Counted from the first letter of the stretch, positions 8,928 through 17,532 are shown. The stretch: 34,593 nt of DNA from Candidatus Sulfotelmatobacter sp. (GCA_030041475.1 JASHNU010000053.1:1-34593); one strand, 5' to 3'. The notes: a model not told the origin generated them from the letters alone. Made by a program: numbers and translations.

Positions 8928-9098
8928 ATGAACTGGAAAAGCAGACTTGTTCTGGGAATACTCACTGCGCTCGCCATGCTGGCGGCGACATATTTTCTGC
9001 CGCGGGGAGGCGCGATGCGAGACGCGTCCCTAGTGCAGTTCCCGCAGACCGTCGGAGTATGGGCGATTTTCGTGCTGCTGTTCGTAAAGCTGAAGTAA
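8928..9098 (+). CDS. 56-residue membrane peptide
   Basis: The frame begins ATG-Asn-Trp-Lys-Ser-Arg and has two hydrophobic helices: LVLGILTALAMLAATYFL (about residues 7-24) and VGVWAIFVLLFV (about 42-53). A short polar hinge joins them and LKLK-like residues end it. GCGAGG lies 10 nt upstream of the ATG, and a TACAAT -10-like hexamer at 8872-8877 could drive it. The positively charged N-terminus followed by a helix is what is expected of a real small inner-membrane protein. No family is recognised. Confidence 0.6.
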   Translation: MNWKSRLVLGILTALAMLAATYFLPRGGAMRDASLVQFPQTVGVWAIFVLLFVKLK

Positions 9099-9157
9099 CC
9101 TGCAGGTGCGCCGCAATCGCTTGAGGCTGTGCCTGCGGCTCGTCGTCGTCCTTGATT

Positions 9158-9187
9158 GAAAAACCCTCCCGCCGGTAGCGGGAGGGT
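9158..9187 (-). terminator. Rho-independent terminator of the cold-shock gene
   Basis: A perfect 10-bp stem: ACCCTCCCGC (9163-9172) pairs with GCGGGAGGGT (9178-9187) around a 5-nt loop. On the minus strand it is followed by TTTTT. It lies 15 nt beyond the csp stop codon. Confidence 0.92.
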
Positions 9188-9202
9188 CCAAATGGTTCAC
9201 GG

Positions 9203-9406
9203 TTATGCGCGGACGACGTTTGCGGCCTGGAAGCCTTTAGGGCCTTTCAGCAGATCAAACTCCACGGTCTCACCCTCGTTCAGAGTGCGGTAGCCGTTCT
9301 CTTGGATCGCCGAAAAGTGCACGAACACGTCCTCCCCCGTGGAGCGCTGGATGAAGCCGTATCCCTTCGCTCCGTTGAACCACTTCACTGTGCCTTTCTC
9401 TCTCAC
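9203..9406 (-). CDS. Cold-shock protein (CspA family)
   Basis: 67 residues forming a single cold-shock domain: [13 protein letters not shown] carries RNP1 and VFVHFSAI carries RNP2, with the expected Phe/Trp nucleic-acid-contact residues. It binds single-stranded RNA/DNA as an RNA chaperone. The start is GTG 9406: AAAGGAG lies 8 nt upstream, and the protein then begins with the family-typical REKGTVKWF. Longer in-frame versions would add about 59 unrelated residues. It ends at a strong terminator and is preceded by a leader of about 290 nt from a good promoter, so it forms a monocistronic unit with a long 5' UTR, as known for E. coli cspA. Confidence 0.96.
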   Translation of the reverse strand: MREKGTVKWFNGAKGYGFIQRSTGEDVFVHFSAIQENGYRTLNEGETVEFDLLKGPKGFQAANVVRA

Positions 9407-9697
9407 GGATAGAACTCCTTTCACTAATCGCGAAGAATAATCCGGCGTCCTCGATCGTCGCCCCGATCGCCTGAAGCACCCCCTCAAAGAAGCCGGCACA
9501 GCTCGAGGCGGACGTCTTCGCTGCGCGGAAAAGCAAGCAAGAACCAAGGCAAAAGGAAAAGCCCCCTCAGTCCCCCAACACATTGTCCAAGCGCGGGGTG
9601 AACCCTGGGAGCCCGATGATTTGCCGCTTCTTTGCCACTCAGCTCAACGTCAACCTGCGTCACTGGTCTCAACACCAGACCAATCCCGGTGTTGAGC
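9407..9697 (-). promoter_or_regulatory. Long structured 5' leader of the cold-shock mRNA
   Basis: From the predicted start near 9697 to the GTG at 9406 there are about 290 nt with no convincing gene. The RNA would begin with a perfect 9-bp hairpin: CTCAACACC (9696-9688) pairs with GGTGTTGAG (9676-9668) around an 11-nt loop. The loop's TGGTCT (9682-9677) is complementary to AGACCA (9669-9664), which overlaps the distal arm. Two exclusive hairpins, or a tight pseudoknot, are therefore possible. Further GC-rich inverted stretches follow. E. coli cspA has a temperature-switching leader; that this one acts likewise is inference. Confidence 0.5.
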
Positions 9698-9702
9698 AAC
9701 AG

Positions 9703-9731
9703 ATCATAAGCACTATTAAAACGATTCGCAA
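9703..9731 (-). promoter_or_regulatory. Sigma-70-type promoter for the cold-shock gene
   Basis: On the minus strand TTGCGA (9731-9726), a 17-nt spacer and TATGAT (9708-9703) match the consensus 4/6 and 5/6 with ideal spacing. The surrounding 60 bases are AT-rich compared with the window. The predicted start falls on the first base of the leader hairpin. Confidence 0.65.
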
Positions 9732-9755
9732 CTATAATTTGAAGGAATTCGTAAC

Positions 9756-9770
9756 ATGACCGTGGGTCAT
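9756..9770. promoter_or_regulatory. Inverted repeat upstream of the csp promoter
   Basis: ATGACC (9756-9761), GTG, GGTCAT (9765-9770) is a perfect 6-bp dyad with a 3-nt centre, about 67 nt upstream of the predicted csp transcription start. This position suits an activator. It lies between csp and the YihY gene. The binding protein is unknown. Confidence 0.3.
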
Positions 9771-9881
9771 CTCTGATAACTTTAACGCAGATAAAGCAAT
9801 AGCCCGGTAACCGGCCTGAAAACTTGGGTTTCGTCTCGGTCAAGGCGTGTCGCGGCCGTCTGTTACGATGAAGCATCCCTC

Positions 9882-10826
9882 ATGCGCGAGACGCCGTCCA
9901 TGCCGTCCCTTCCCCAAACCGGGTCCGAGCCCAGGACGGCGACCTTGAAGCCCGAAACCCAACCCGAGGCTATGCCTCAACCCGCATTACGTTTTTCACG
10001 GGGCGCCGCCAGAGCCGGCTCGTCCAGCCTGGTCGCTTCGACGGTCGAATACCTGATGCGGACCGACGTTCATACTTTCGCGTTTTCAGTCGCTGCCAAT
10101 GCGATTCTATCGTTCTTCCCCTTCGTCGTGCTCTTGCTGACGTTAATCCGCCGCGTTTTTCACTCTCGCGTGATGGCCGATGTCGTCGTCAATCTTTTGC
10201 GGGATTACCTGCCCGCCGGACAGGATTTCGTCATCCGGAACCTGAACGCTATGGTCAACTCCCGTCAGCGCGTGCAGGTCGTATCTTTGATCATTCTGCT
10301 GATCACTTCGTCCGGGGTCTTCCTGCCGCTCGAAGTGGCGCTGAATCGCGTGTGGCGCTTCGAGAACAATCGCTCTTACCTGGGCAATCAGCTGATCTCG
10401 CTCAGCCTGGCCTTCTCCTGCGGCGTGCTCGCGCTGCTTTCGATCGCGCTGACCGCAGGACCGGTCGCCTTCATGGAATTTCTGCTGCGCGGCTACGGCA
10501 CGCACTTCGTGCGTTTGGTGGGATTTCTCATGATGAAGCTTTTTGCCATCGCCGCCAGCATCGCCATTTTTTTTCTGATCTACTGGCTGCTGCCCAACGG
10601 CAAGGTTCCGGCGCGGGCCGTGCTGCCGGCCGCAATCATCATGGGCTTGCTCTCAGAGGCTCTGAAGTATGCCTATATCCTGGCGCTGCCCTGGCTGAAT
10701 TTTCAGGAAGTCTACGGCCCGTTCGCGCTCTCGGTATCCATGATGTTCTGGGCGTTTCTTTCGGGTTTGCTGCTGCTGGCGGGCGCGAATCTTTCTGCGC
10801 AAGAGCATCTCGAGCACTCGCTCTGA
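9882..10826 (+). CDS. YihY/BrkB family inner-membrane protein
   Basis: 314 residues. A polar Pro-rich N-terminal tail of about 50 residues is followed by the family hallmark: a helix with SVAANAILSFFPFVVLL, a long extra-membrane helix, and five more membrane segments ending LLLLAGANLSAQEH. It is an inner-membrane protein of unclear role (annotated as virulence factor BrkB, formerly thought to be RNase BN). The start is ATG 9882; ATG 9900 is the alternative. There is no Shine-Dalgarno, but TACGAT (9864-9869) ends 12 nt before the ATG, compatible with a leaderless or near-leaderless transcript. The neighbour downstream is on the other strand, so it stands alone. Confidence 0.88.
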   Translation: MRETPSMPSLPQTGSEPRTATLKPETQPEAMPQPALRFSRGAARAGSSSLVASTVEYLMRTDVHTFAFSVAANAILSFFPFVVLLLTLIRRVFHSRVMADVVVNLLRDYLPAGQDFVIRNLNAMVNSRQRVQVVSLIILLITSSGVFLPLEVALNRVWRFENNRSYLGNQLISLSLAFSCGVLALLSIALTAGPVAFMEFLLRGYGTHFVRLVGFLMMKLFAIAASIAIFFLIYWLLPNGKVPARAVLPAAIIMGLLSEALKYAYILALPWLNFQEVYGPFALSVSMMFWAFLSGLLLLAGANLSAQEHLEHSL

Positions 10827-10909
10827 GATTCCCGATTGTCGAGGCAAGGAAGCGCAGGCTTTCGTGGCTGACTTCAGTGAAAAATCAGTGGTAAGACCAG
10901 CAAAACGTG

Positions 10910-11332
10910 TCACTCATGGCGCGGCACGCCGGTGAAGGCAACTCCCCGTTTGCGATTGATGCGGCAAATGATGTTTTCAAGAGTCTTGGGCAAGAGGTTG
11001 ATGCCGCGCATCGGCATGAGCGAATTCTTTTCCAGGTAATCTTCCGCGCCGGCTTCCATGAGCTTCTCGCGGTTTTTTTCCGTCAGGCCGCTCAGCACCA
11101 CTACAGGGATTTCGGCCGTCACCGGATTCGCTTTCAGACGGTGCAGCACTTCAGGGCCGCTCATTTTCGGCAGAATCATGTCGAGCAGGATCAGGTCCGG
11201 CTTCTGTTCGCCCGCTAGCCGCAGTGCGGTTTCACCGTCTTCCGCGGAAATCACTTCGTAGCCCGCACGGTGCAGTGCCGCCTGATTTTCCAGTCGGAAC
11301 GGCTTGCTGTCCTCTACTAAGAGAATTTTCAC
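10910..11332 (-). CDS. Stand-alone response regulator receiver domain (CheY-like)
   Basis: 140 residues with the complete receiver set: acidic pair E7-D8, phospho-acceptor D51 in LILLDMILPKMSG, S81 as the switch Ser/Thr, and K102. The last 35 residues are a basic tail (ICRINRKRG) with no output domain recognised. It acts as a phosphotransfer partner or protein-interaction regulator; no histidine kinase is adjacent. The start is GTG 11332, with GGGAGA 5 nt upstream. It follows the FKBP gene in the same direction, but a hairpin at 11411-11436 lies between, so it probably has its own promoter or read-through. Confidence 0.93.
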   Translation of the reverse strand: MKILLVEDSKPFRLENQAALHRAGYEVISAEDGETALRLAGEQKPDLILLDMILPKMSGPEVLHRLKANPVTAEIPVVVLSGLTEKNREKLMEAGAEDYLEKNSLMPMRGINLLPKTLENIICRINRKRGVAFTGVPRHE

Positions 11333-11410
11333 AATGCTCTCCCACCGCTGCCCTTAACATCGGCACGGGAGCGGAGAGGCATTAGCCGGCCCGATTCCGG
11401 GTAAGAAACA

Positions 11411-11436
11411 GGCCGCATACGATATCGCATGCGGCC
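11411..11436 (-). terminator. 26-nt near-perfect palindrome after the FKBP gene, probable terminator
   Basis: GGCCGCAT (11411-11418) and ATGCGGCC (11429-11436) are perfect arms around a centre containing CGATATCG; the whole 26 nt is palindromic except for one pair. On the minus strand it follows the FKBP stop by 23 nt and precedes a T-rich stretch (TGTTTCTT). The near-perfect symmetry also allows a protein-binding site. Confidence 0.55.
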
Positions 11437-11459
11437 AGCAACCGTAACCGGTACGCCGA

Positions 11460-12317
11460 TTACTTTTTCTGCTCTACAATCGAGAGCAATTCGACCTCGA
11501 AAATCAGTGTTTCTCCCGGCCCAATGTCAGCCCCGGCCCCGCGGTCGCCATACGCCAGGTCGGGTGGAATGAAGAGTTGCCATTTCGATCCCACGGGCAT
11601 GAGTTGCAGAGCCTCGGTCCAGCCCTTGATGACGCCGCTCACTTGAAAGGTGGCGGGCTCGCCACGCTTGTACGAGCTGTCGAACTCTTTGCCGCTGATT
11701 AGCCTCCCGCGATAGTTGCAGCTTACAGTGTCGTTGGCAGCGGGCTTCGGGCCCGTGCCCTCAGTGAGAATCTTGTACTGCAGGCCGCTGGGCAGGGTGA
11801 CAACACCCGGTTTCGATTTGTTCGCGGCCAGGAATGCCTCGCCTTCCTGCCGATTGGCGGCGCCCTCTTCCTTCGACTTCGCTTCCGCTTTCTGGCGCAT
11901 TTCGGTTTGGAATTGGCGAACCGCGGCCCTGGCTTCATCCTCGGTGAGCGCGGTTTTGCCGCCGGTCATCGCGTCCTTCATGCCCCGTGCCAACAGAGCG
12001 GGGTCGAGCGTCACCCCCTGATTGTGAAGGCCCAGGCCCAGATTCATCCCCATGGCGTAGCTCTGTTTGTCCCTGTCGGTCTTGAGGACGACTGGCGTGG
12101 CGGCTGGCGTCTTTTTCGCGGTCGTCGTTTTGCCCGACGCGCTCGTTCCCGTTGTGCCGGCTTTAGTTGAAGGTTGGCTGGAAGCGGTCTGGCCCGAAGT
12201 CTGGCCGGCAGCGGGTTGTGAGGTGCTGGCTGCCGGAGTCTGCTGAGCCGATGCGTAGCTCAATAACAACATTCCCGCCGCCAGAAGTTGAATCCCAATC
12301 GTGATCGATTTATGCAT
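11460..12317 (-). CDS. Secreted FKBP-type peptidyl-prolyl isomerase (Mip/FkpA-like)
   Basis: 285 residues: signal peptide (cleavage after ASA near 24), a Thr/Ser/Ala/Gln/Lys-rich linker (about 25-85), an alpha-helical FKBP N-terminal dimerisation segment (YAMGMNLGLGL onward), and a C-terminal FKBP domain. The domain contains NYRGRLISGKEFDSSY, VIKGWTEALQLMPVG, IPPDLAYGDRG and LIFEVELL, so the Tyr, Phe-Asp, Val-Ile-x-Trp and Tyr-Gly pocket residues are present. It is a periplasmic prolyl isomerase and chaperone. The start is ATG 12317, which gives a clean signal peptide; the frame runs 27 residues further upstream without one. It is divergent from the S1/P1 nuclease gene. GACAAT lies 8 nt before the ATG, so the mRNA may be leaderless. 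Confidence 0.93.
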   Translation of the reverse strand: MHKSITIGIQLLAAGMLLLSYASAQQTPAASTSQPAAGQTSGQTASSQPSTKAGTTGTSASGKTTTAKKTPAATPVVLKTDRDKQSYAMGMNLGLGLHNQGVTLDPALLARGMKDAMTGGKTALTEDEARAAVRQFQTEMRQKAEAKSKEEGAANRQEGEAFLAANKSKPGVVTLPSGLQYKILTEGTGPKPAANDTVSCNYRGRLISGKEFDSSYKRGEPATFQVSGVIKGWTEALQLMPVGSKWQLFIPPDLAYGDRGAGADIGPGETLIFEVELLSIVEQKK

Positions 12318-12381
12318 AGTCTCTATTGTCCCATTCCGCAGACAGACGGGGCAAACGCTGCTCCGGGGATGGCGGGTCGGT

Positions 12382-12411
12382 TTGAATCCCATCCACATGG
12401 CCCACTAAACT
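12382..12411 (+). promoter_or_regulatory. Candidate promoter of the S1/P1 nuclease gene
   Basis: TTGAAT (12382-12387), an 18-nt spacer and TAAACT (12406-12411) give a start near 12418 and a leader of about 27 nt containing the Shine-Dalgarno GGGAG. It lies in the 127-nt divergent region shared with the FKBP gene. Confidence 0.35.
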
Positions 12412-12444
12412 GCCATTCCAACTCGCGATTGGGAGAAACCGCGC

Positions 12445-13428
12445 ATGACTTTCCTCCGCATCCGCACTTACCTGTGGGCAGTGTCGATGGTCGTTTTGCT
12501 GTTGTCTGCACCCGCGTTGGCCTGGGGACCGATCGGCCACATGACTGTGGCCTATGTCGCTTATCAGAAACTCACGCCTGCTGCGAAAGCCCGCATTCAT
12601 GATCTGCTCAAGCTCAATCCCGACTATGCGAGTTGGGAGAAACAAATTCCCGCGGGAAAGTCTGCCGATGACCGCGACCTCATGTTGTTCATGATCGCCT
12701 CCGTGTGGGCGGACGACATCAAAGGCGAGCCACAGTACTCTGACGATGGCACGGATGATGGCAACACCCCGGACGGCGCGTCGTCATCGCAGAACGTCGG
12801 ATACTCCGACCATCTTCGGCACAAGTATTGGCACTTTATCGATACGCCATTCTCGTCCGATCAGACGCAACTGCCTGCCGTTCCTGTTCCCAATGCACAG
12901 ACGCAGATCGTCGCCTTCCGCGCAGTGCTCGGATCTTCTCAACCCGACGAACTGAAGTCGAACGATCTGGTCTGGCTGCTGCATCTGGTCGGCGATGTCC
13001 ATCAGCCTCTGCACGCGGTCACCCGCGTCACACAGGCACATCCGAAAGGCGATGCTGGCGGCAACTTCGTGAAGCTTTTCGGCGATGCCGCACCGAACCT
13101 CCACAGTTATTGGGACAGTCTTCCGGGCTTCGAGTGCACGTTCTGCAGCGACCGGATTCCGTGTTTGAATCGAGCAATGGTGCTCGCGAAGACGCTGCCG
13201 GCCGTCTCTGCCAGGGAAGCGGGCAATCTCGATGCTGCCGCCTGGGTCCGCGAGAGTTTTGAACTCGCGCAGAGCAAGGTGTACCGCGAACCAATCGGTG
13301 TAGCGGATCACCCCTACACGATCGTTCCCGCGTCAACATACGAGACGCAGTCCTTCCAACTGGCGCAGAAGTACATGGCGCTCGCCGGCGCCCGCCTGGC
13401 CCGGGTCTTGAATGCAGAACTGAAGTGA
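12445..13428 (+). CDS. Secreted S1/P1-type zinc nuclease
   Basis: 327 residues. A 26-residue signal peptide ends ALA, so the mature protein would start with Trp27 (WGPIGH), the N-terminal residue that ligates zinc in S1/P1 nucleases. The remaining zinc ligands are in place: H32, the Asp of SVWADD, the His of KYWHFIDTP, the His-Asp-His of LLHLVGDVHQPLH, and the His and Asp of NLHSYWDS. DAGGN is also conserved. It hydrolyses single-stranded nucleic acids and 3'-nucleotides outside the cytoplasm, probably for phosphate or nucleoside scavenging. GGGAG is about 9 nt before the ATG. It is convergent with the TPR kinase gene. All catalytic residues are present, so activity is expected. Confidence 0.95.
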   Translation: MTFLRIRTYLWAVSMVVLLLSAPALAWGPIGHMTVAYVAYQKLTPAAKARIHDLLKLNPDYASWEKQIPAGKSADDRDLMLFMIASVWADDIKGEPQYSDDGTDDGNTPDGASSSQNVGYSDHLRHKYWHFIDTPFSSDQTQLPAVPVPNAQTQIVAFRAVLGSSQPDELKSNDLVWLLHLVGDVHQPLHAVTRVTQAHPKGDAGGNFVKLFGDAAPNLHSYWDSLPGFECTFCSDRIPCLNRAMVLAKTLPAVSAREAGNLDAAAWVRESFELAQSKVYREPIGVADHPYTIVPASTYETQSFQLAQKYMALAGARLARVLNAELK

Positions 13429-13495
13429 TTGGGCGAGATTTTCCGGGGCGGAAGTCAGAGACAGCGCGGGCGACGCAGATTTGTGCTACGGCCCA

Positions 13496-15958
13496 TCACC
13501 GTGATGGATCAAACTCCTTCTTATAAGCTTCCCAGCGCGGGCGAACTGTTTCCATGATCGCCTGATAATCCGGGTCTGCGCGCAAACCGTCGAAGTTCTT
13601 GTCCCGCTGGAACCAGGGATAGTTCATATCTCCGAGCGCTACGGCCCGCTTGAACCATTCGAGAGCATGCGGCTTGTCACCAAGTAGGGCGTAGATTCCG
13701 CCGATCCATTCAGCGGCATCCCCGTCGACGATCTGCTCCGGACTCCGTTGCAATATCCTGGGGTCGATTTTCTCCCGTTGGTGGCGCGACGCGTAAAGAA
13801 ATCCCGCCATCATCTCAGGCGTTTCATCGCCTGGGTCATGAGCGCGTTGCAGTGCCTGTTCTAGAATTTTCTCCGCCTCGTCGAGCTTGCCCTGATAATA
13901 GAGCACACCGCCGTAGTAAGCCAGAACCTTGAATTGATCTGGATTCTTCGCCGCTAACTGTCGCATTTCCTGTTCTGCTGCGTCCGCCTTGCCCTGGTAG
14001 AGAAGCATGCGGGCCAGCATCCAATGCGGCTGAAGAGCTGTGGGGTTCAATTCGATCACTCGGCGGTAAGCTTGCTCGGAGAGTTCGTTTAGTCCCGCGT
14101 AATAGCACGTATACCCCAAGATCTGCCAGGCGTTCTGATTGTTTGGGGCGAGCGCAACCGCCTGCCTGGCCGCGCCGATTGCCTCTCGTTCCCGTCCTTG
14201 CTCACCGTAGGCAGCGGCCAGAGCAATCAATCCCTCCGCCGACTGCGGATTGATCTTCAACGCATTTTGCGCCGCGGCCTGGCCTCGCTTCAGATTTTCC
14301 GCCGCGCCCTCCGTGAAGTTTGCCCCCTGAAACACATAGAACTGACCGAGCAACGCATACGCATCGGCGAAGTTCTTATCCAGCGAAATCGCATGAAAAA
14401 GCAGTTCCTCGGCCTTTTGCATACTGTCCAGTCGCGAATGCATCAAGTAGTCGTTCTGATAAAAACGCGCCTGCAGGTAGTCGTTGTAGGCCTCCACATT
14501 GTTGGTGATGGGCTTCTCGATCGCCTGCTGCTCTGCGGGAGAGAGACCGATCTGCAGGCCTTCCACCACCTTCTGTGCGATCTGATCTTCAAACGTTAGA
14601 ATGTCGGCGCTGTGCAGGTCATAGCGCTGCGACCACTTCGCGGTTCCAGTGTGGCCGTCGATCAGCTGTACCGTCACGCGAATCACATCGGCCGAGCGCT
14701 GGTAGGTTCCTTCCAGCACGCTGTCCACCCCCAGGGCTTTCGCTGCTTCCGTCGGCTCCGGCGTTTCCTTGGCATATTTCAACACCGAGGTTGTGGGCCT
14801 CACGGCAAGATTCTGTAGCGACGTCAGGCGGCTGATAATGGCGTCGGTAATCCCGATGGCCCAACTATCGCTTGCCTGGGCTGAGAGATCACGGAAGGGT
14901 AGCACCGCGATGGTCTGCGGCTGGGCGGGTACTGACGAGGGCGCTGAGGAGTTTTGCGAGGGCGTGTGTAGAAGATAGGTGCGGATTCCGGCTGCGGCCA
15001 GCACCACAACCACGCCTAGCACCCACGCCCACGTGAATCCCTTGCCTGATGAGCCCGTGTTCGCAGGCATTGCCGGGGCCGGAATCATCTGCGACTCGGT
15101 ATCGCGCTTCACACGCTTGAGATCAGCTTTAAGCTCGGCCGCCGACTGATATCGAATCTCTCGATCTTTTTCCAGAGACTTGGCGATGATGTCGTCGAGT
15201 TTGGCCGGCAGATCGGGATTGAGCCGCACCGACGCCACCGGCAGTTTGTGCAGAATGGAATCGAAGATGGCGCCTGAAGCATCACCACGAAACGGGAGCG
15301 TCCCGGTCGCCATCTCGTACAAAACGACACCGAACGAGAACAGATCAGTACGGGCGTCCACTTCCTTCGCCAGAACCTGTTCCGGCGACATGTACGCCAC
15401 GGTTCCCAGTGTGCTGCCGGGGCTGGTCAAGTGCTCCTCGGCCACCAGGCTCACGGTGGGCTGGGCCGCCCCGGCCTCCGGCTTCGACGCCGTGACCTTG
15501 GCCAGTCCAAAGTCGAGAATCTTGGCGTGTCCGCGCTTGGTGACGAAAATGTTCGCCGGCTTGATGTCGCGGTGCACGATGCCCTGCGCATGGGCGGCAT
15601 CGAGCGCATCGGCGATGTCGATCCCGATATCGAAAACGCGTTCCACTTCCATCGGGCGATTGCCGATCAAATGCTTCAGCGTGGTTCCATCTAGAAACTC
15701 CATGGCAATGAACGACTGCTCGCCCGTCTTGCCGATTTCGTAGATTGTGCAGATATTGGGATGGTTCAGCGCCGACGCCGCTCGTGCCTCGCGGCGGAAT
15801 CGCTCCAGGGCCTGGGGATCGCGGGCAACGTCGTCAGGAAGAAATTTCAGGGCAACGAACCGGCCAAGATCGGTATCTTCAGCCTTGTAAACGACACCCA
15901 TTCCGCCGCCACCCAGCTTCTCGACGATGCGGTAATGAGAGATGGTTTGCCCGAGCAT
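13496..15958 (-). CDS. Hanks-type Ser/Thr protein kinase with transmembrane helix and TPR sensor
   Basis: 820 residues. The kinase domain (8-285) is intact: glycine loop GGGGMG, K38, HRD at 129-131 and DFG at 149-151. One membrane helix (about 309-330) leads to a TolB-N/FlgO-like domain ([12 protein letters not shown] to about residue 490), then about eight TPR units to the C-terminus. It is a receptor-type kinase whose extracytoplasmic part probably binds proteins or peptides. ATG 15958 gives [16 protein letters not shown], the normal start; no Shine-Dalgarno is seen. It lies downstream of the GH99-like gene (114-nt gap) and a second kinase in the same direction. The kinase substrate is unknown. 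Confidence 0.96.
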   Translation of the reverse strand: MLGQTISHYRIVEKLGGGGMGVVYKAEDTDLGRFVALKFLPDDVARDPQALERFRREARAASALNHPNICTIYEIGKTGEQSFIAMEFLDGTTLKHLIGNRPMEVERVFDIGIDIADALDAAHAQGIVHRDIKPANIFVTKRGHAKILDFGLAKVTASKPEAGAAQPTVSLVAEEHLTSPGSTLGTVAYMSPEQVLAKEVDARTDLFSFGVVLYEMATGTLPFRGDASGAIFDSILHKLPVASVRLNPDLPAKLDDIIAKSLEKDREIRYQSAAELKADLKRVKRDTESQMIPAPAMPANTGSSGKGFTWAWVLGVVVVLAAAGIRTYLLHTPSQNSSAPSSVPAQPQTIAVLPFRDLSAQASDSWAIGITDAIISRLTSLQNLAVRPTTSVLKYAKETPEPTEAAKALGVDSVLEGTYQRSADVIRVTVQLIDGHTGTAKWSQRYDLHSADILTFEDQIAQKVVEGLQIGLSPAEQQAIEKPITNNVEAYNDYLQARFYQNDYLMHSRLDSMQKAEELLFHAISLDKNFADAYALLGQFYVFQGANFTEGAAENLKRGQAAAQNALKINPQSAEGLIALAAAYGEQGREREAIGAARQAVALAPNNQNAWQILGYTCYYAGLNELSEQAYRRVIELNPTALQPHWMLARMLLYQGKADAAEQEMRQLAAKNPDQFKVLAYYGGVLYYQGKLDEAEKILEQALQRAHDPGDETPEMMAGFLYASRHQREKIDPRILQRSPEQIVDGDAAEWIGGIYALLGDKPHALEWFKRAVALGDMNYPWFQRDKNFDGLRADPDYQAIMETVRPRWEAYKKEFDPSR

Positions 15959-16072
15959 GCGTTCGGAATCTTTCGCAGGAAACTTTTCTCAGCGAATCTG
16001 GGCGAATCTTACGTGGATTGGCTGGACAGGTCAACGAGGCGCGGACGCTGCCTTTGGGCCGTCGATAACCTG

Positions 16073-17353
16073 TCAACGATTCTCGATTGCCCGCCGGTAT
16101 TCCTCAATCTGCTGCTTCACGATCGGGAGATCGTTGCCCCACAGGTTGGCGGGTTCGATGTCGTCGTCGGTGTTGGCGTCGAAGCCTTCGTCGGGCGGCA
16201 CGAACTCGTTGAACTGATGAATGATCAGAAATATTGGATCGAGTTGCGCCGCGTAGCCCATGGCTGTCGCGAACGAGTCGTAGCCCCCATCGCCGCCGTA
16301 CCGCAGAGCATCGTCGGGACAATAGGGTTTTTCATTTTCATTCGGGCATCCCCAGCCGCCTTGACCGGCAGTTGAAATCGAAGCAGTGTAATTTTCCGCA
16401 CGCGAGCCAGCAACATTGTACGAAGGAAAATAGGGGCAGTAGGGCGGAAGCGTACACGTCCTGTTCTCCCGGTCCACCCAGCTCCAAAATCCATAGGATG
16501 GATCGATCTCCTCTGGCCCCGTATTAGTTACGCCCGGCGCCCAAAGATAGGGCTGGCTGTCGAGATATCCCGCCATTTCGCGGAACGTATATTTCTGGCC
16601 GATCTCGGGATGCGCCAGCAGGAACTTTCTGATTTGAAACCACTCCGGGTTGTCGGCGCGGGAGGGATCCTGCGCCGCCCCGAGAAAAATCAGCATGAGC
16701 GGCCTGCCTTCGTAAACCACAACGCGATCCGGATACTGGCTCATCAGCGCGCCGAAGTAGTCGATTTCTTTTTCGAGCGCGGTTTTGCCGTCGATGTCCT
16801 TGTAGAGAACGTCCTCGACGCTGCCGCCGAGTAACGGGATCAGCTTCAGCCGTGTGCCCAAGGCAGTCCATGAAGGATAGACGTTGCCAGTATTGTTGCG
16901 GATGGTCACATTCTGCAGACGAAAAGCCGGCGTGCAGTAGGGCAGGTATTTCTTGATAAACCACTCGCTGTTGAAAATGCAGCTGACATTATTGGTCACT
17001 TCGATCAGGGCCGCATCGATTCCCAGATATTTGAACCACTGAAGGTGTGTCCGGATGACGTGGGGATCGGCGCTGTCGTAGCCTCCGCCCATGGCCTGCA
17101 TGTCAGCCGACTGCAGAAAGGGCATGGCGGCCGTCCCCTGAAATGTGACTGCGTTGGGGCCGAACCAGTTCTCGTATTCCATCACTACCAGATGACTGTT
17201 GCCGTCGACGACCAGCGGACCGGTTGGCAGCCTTTCGGCCGAATCCTGGGCGAAGGCGACAAACGTAAATGAAAGCGGGACTGCGGATAGTAAAAGAAGA
17301 GAACGCAGAATCGATCGGAAGAAGGCCTGATGGAAAAATCGTGCCAACCGCAT
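16073..17353 (-). CDS. Secreted protein, GH99/WbsX-like glycoside hydrolase candidate
   Basis: 426 residues with a signal peptide (hydrophobic run LLLLSAVPLSFTFVAFA, cleavage before QDSA). Near the mature N-terminus MEYENWFGPN is followed by DPHVIRTHLQWFKYLGIDAA. This resembles the first strands of the (beta/alpha)8 barrels of GH99-like/WbsX proteins (aromatic-rich strand, then a helix ending GID). Later strands include RVVVYEGRPLMLIFLG and PIFLIIHQFNEF, whose Glu is a possible active-site residue. Several Cys suggest disulphides. ATG 17353 is chosen because GGGGAGG lies 4 nt upstream; the frame extends 6 codons to a GTG without such a site. It lies between two kinase genes. Family assignment is moderate, and the substrate is unknown. 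Confidence 0.7.
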   Translation of the reverse strand: MRLARFFHQAFFRSILRSLLLLSAVPLSFTFVAFAQDSAERLPTGPLVVDGNSHLVVMEYENWFGPNAVTFQGTAAMPFLQSADMQAMGGGYDSADPHVIRTHLQWFKYLGIDAALIEVTNNVSCIFNSEWFIKKYLPYCTPAFRLQNVTIRNNTGNVYPSWTALGTRLKLIPLLGGSVEDVLYKDIDGKTALEKEIDYFGALMSQYPDRVVVYEGRPLMLIFLGAAQDPSRADNPEWFQIRKFLLAHPEIGQKYTFREMAGYLDSQPYLWAPGVTNTGPEEIDPSYGFWSWVDRENRTCTLPPYCPYFPSYNVAGSRAENYTASISTAGQGGWGCPNENEKPYCPDDALRYGGDGGYDSFATAMGYAAQLDPIFLIIHQFNEFVPPDEGFDANTDDDIEPANLWGNDLPIVKQQIEEYRRAIENR

Positions 17354-17436
17354 ACATCCTCCCCGCCGCACCGAGTCCTAGAATTAAAACCCGCTTGGCG
17401 GAGAAAGTCGCGGTGACTTCCGCGTGTTCGGGAGGG

Positions 17437-17532
17437 TTACTTCAGGCCACTTTATTTTCAGCCCATCTTTACTTCAGCGCGTCTTTACTTTGGCGCGCTT
17501 TTATTTCAGTGCGTCTTTACTTCAGCCCATCC
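17437..17532 (-). repeat. 16-nt tandem repeat (six copies) carrying the kinase stop codon
   Basis: On the plus strand TTAnTTnnG-type units begin at 17437, 17452, 17469, 17485, 17501 and 17517 (spacing 15, 17, 16, 16, 16), with consensus TTACTTCAGCGCGTCT. Read on the minus strand, each unit is CTGAAGTAA-like and the first is the C-terminal Leu-Lys-stop of the kinase at 17517. Because 16 is not a multiple of 3, the repeated TAA falls into all three frames. It looks like a replication-slippage array of the gene end. Confidence 0.85.

Noticed and set aside
9484-9876. A 130-codon minus-strand frame in the csp upstream region
   Set aside because: It overlaps the promoter and the structured leader of csp, has no ribosome site and shows no protein-like pattern.
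12375-12400. Another tRNA T-loop-like stretch (GGTTTGAATCCC)
   Set aside because: No T-stem pairing and no clover-leaf can be built; it overlaps the promoter region of the nuclease gene.
13490-13506. CCATCAC/GTGATGG inverted repeat at the kinase stop codon
   Set aside because: The loop is a single base, so no hairpin forms, and there is no T-run; not a terminator.
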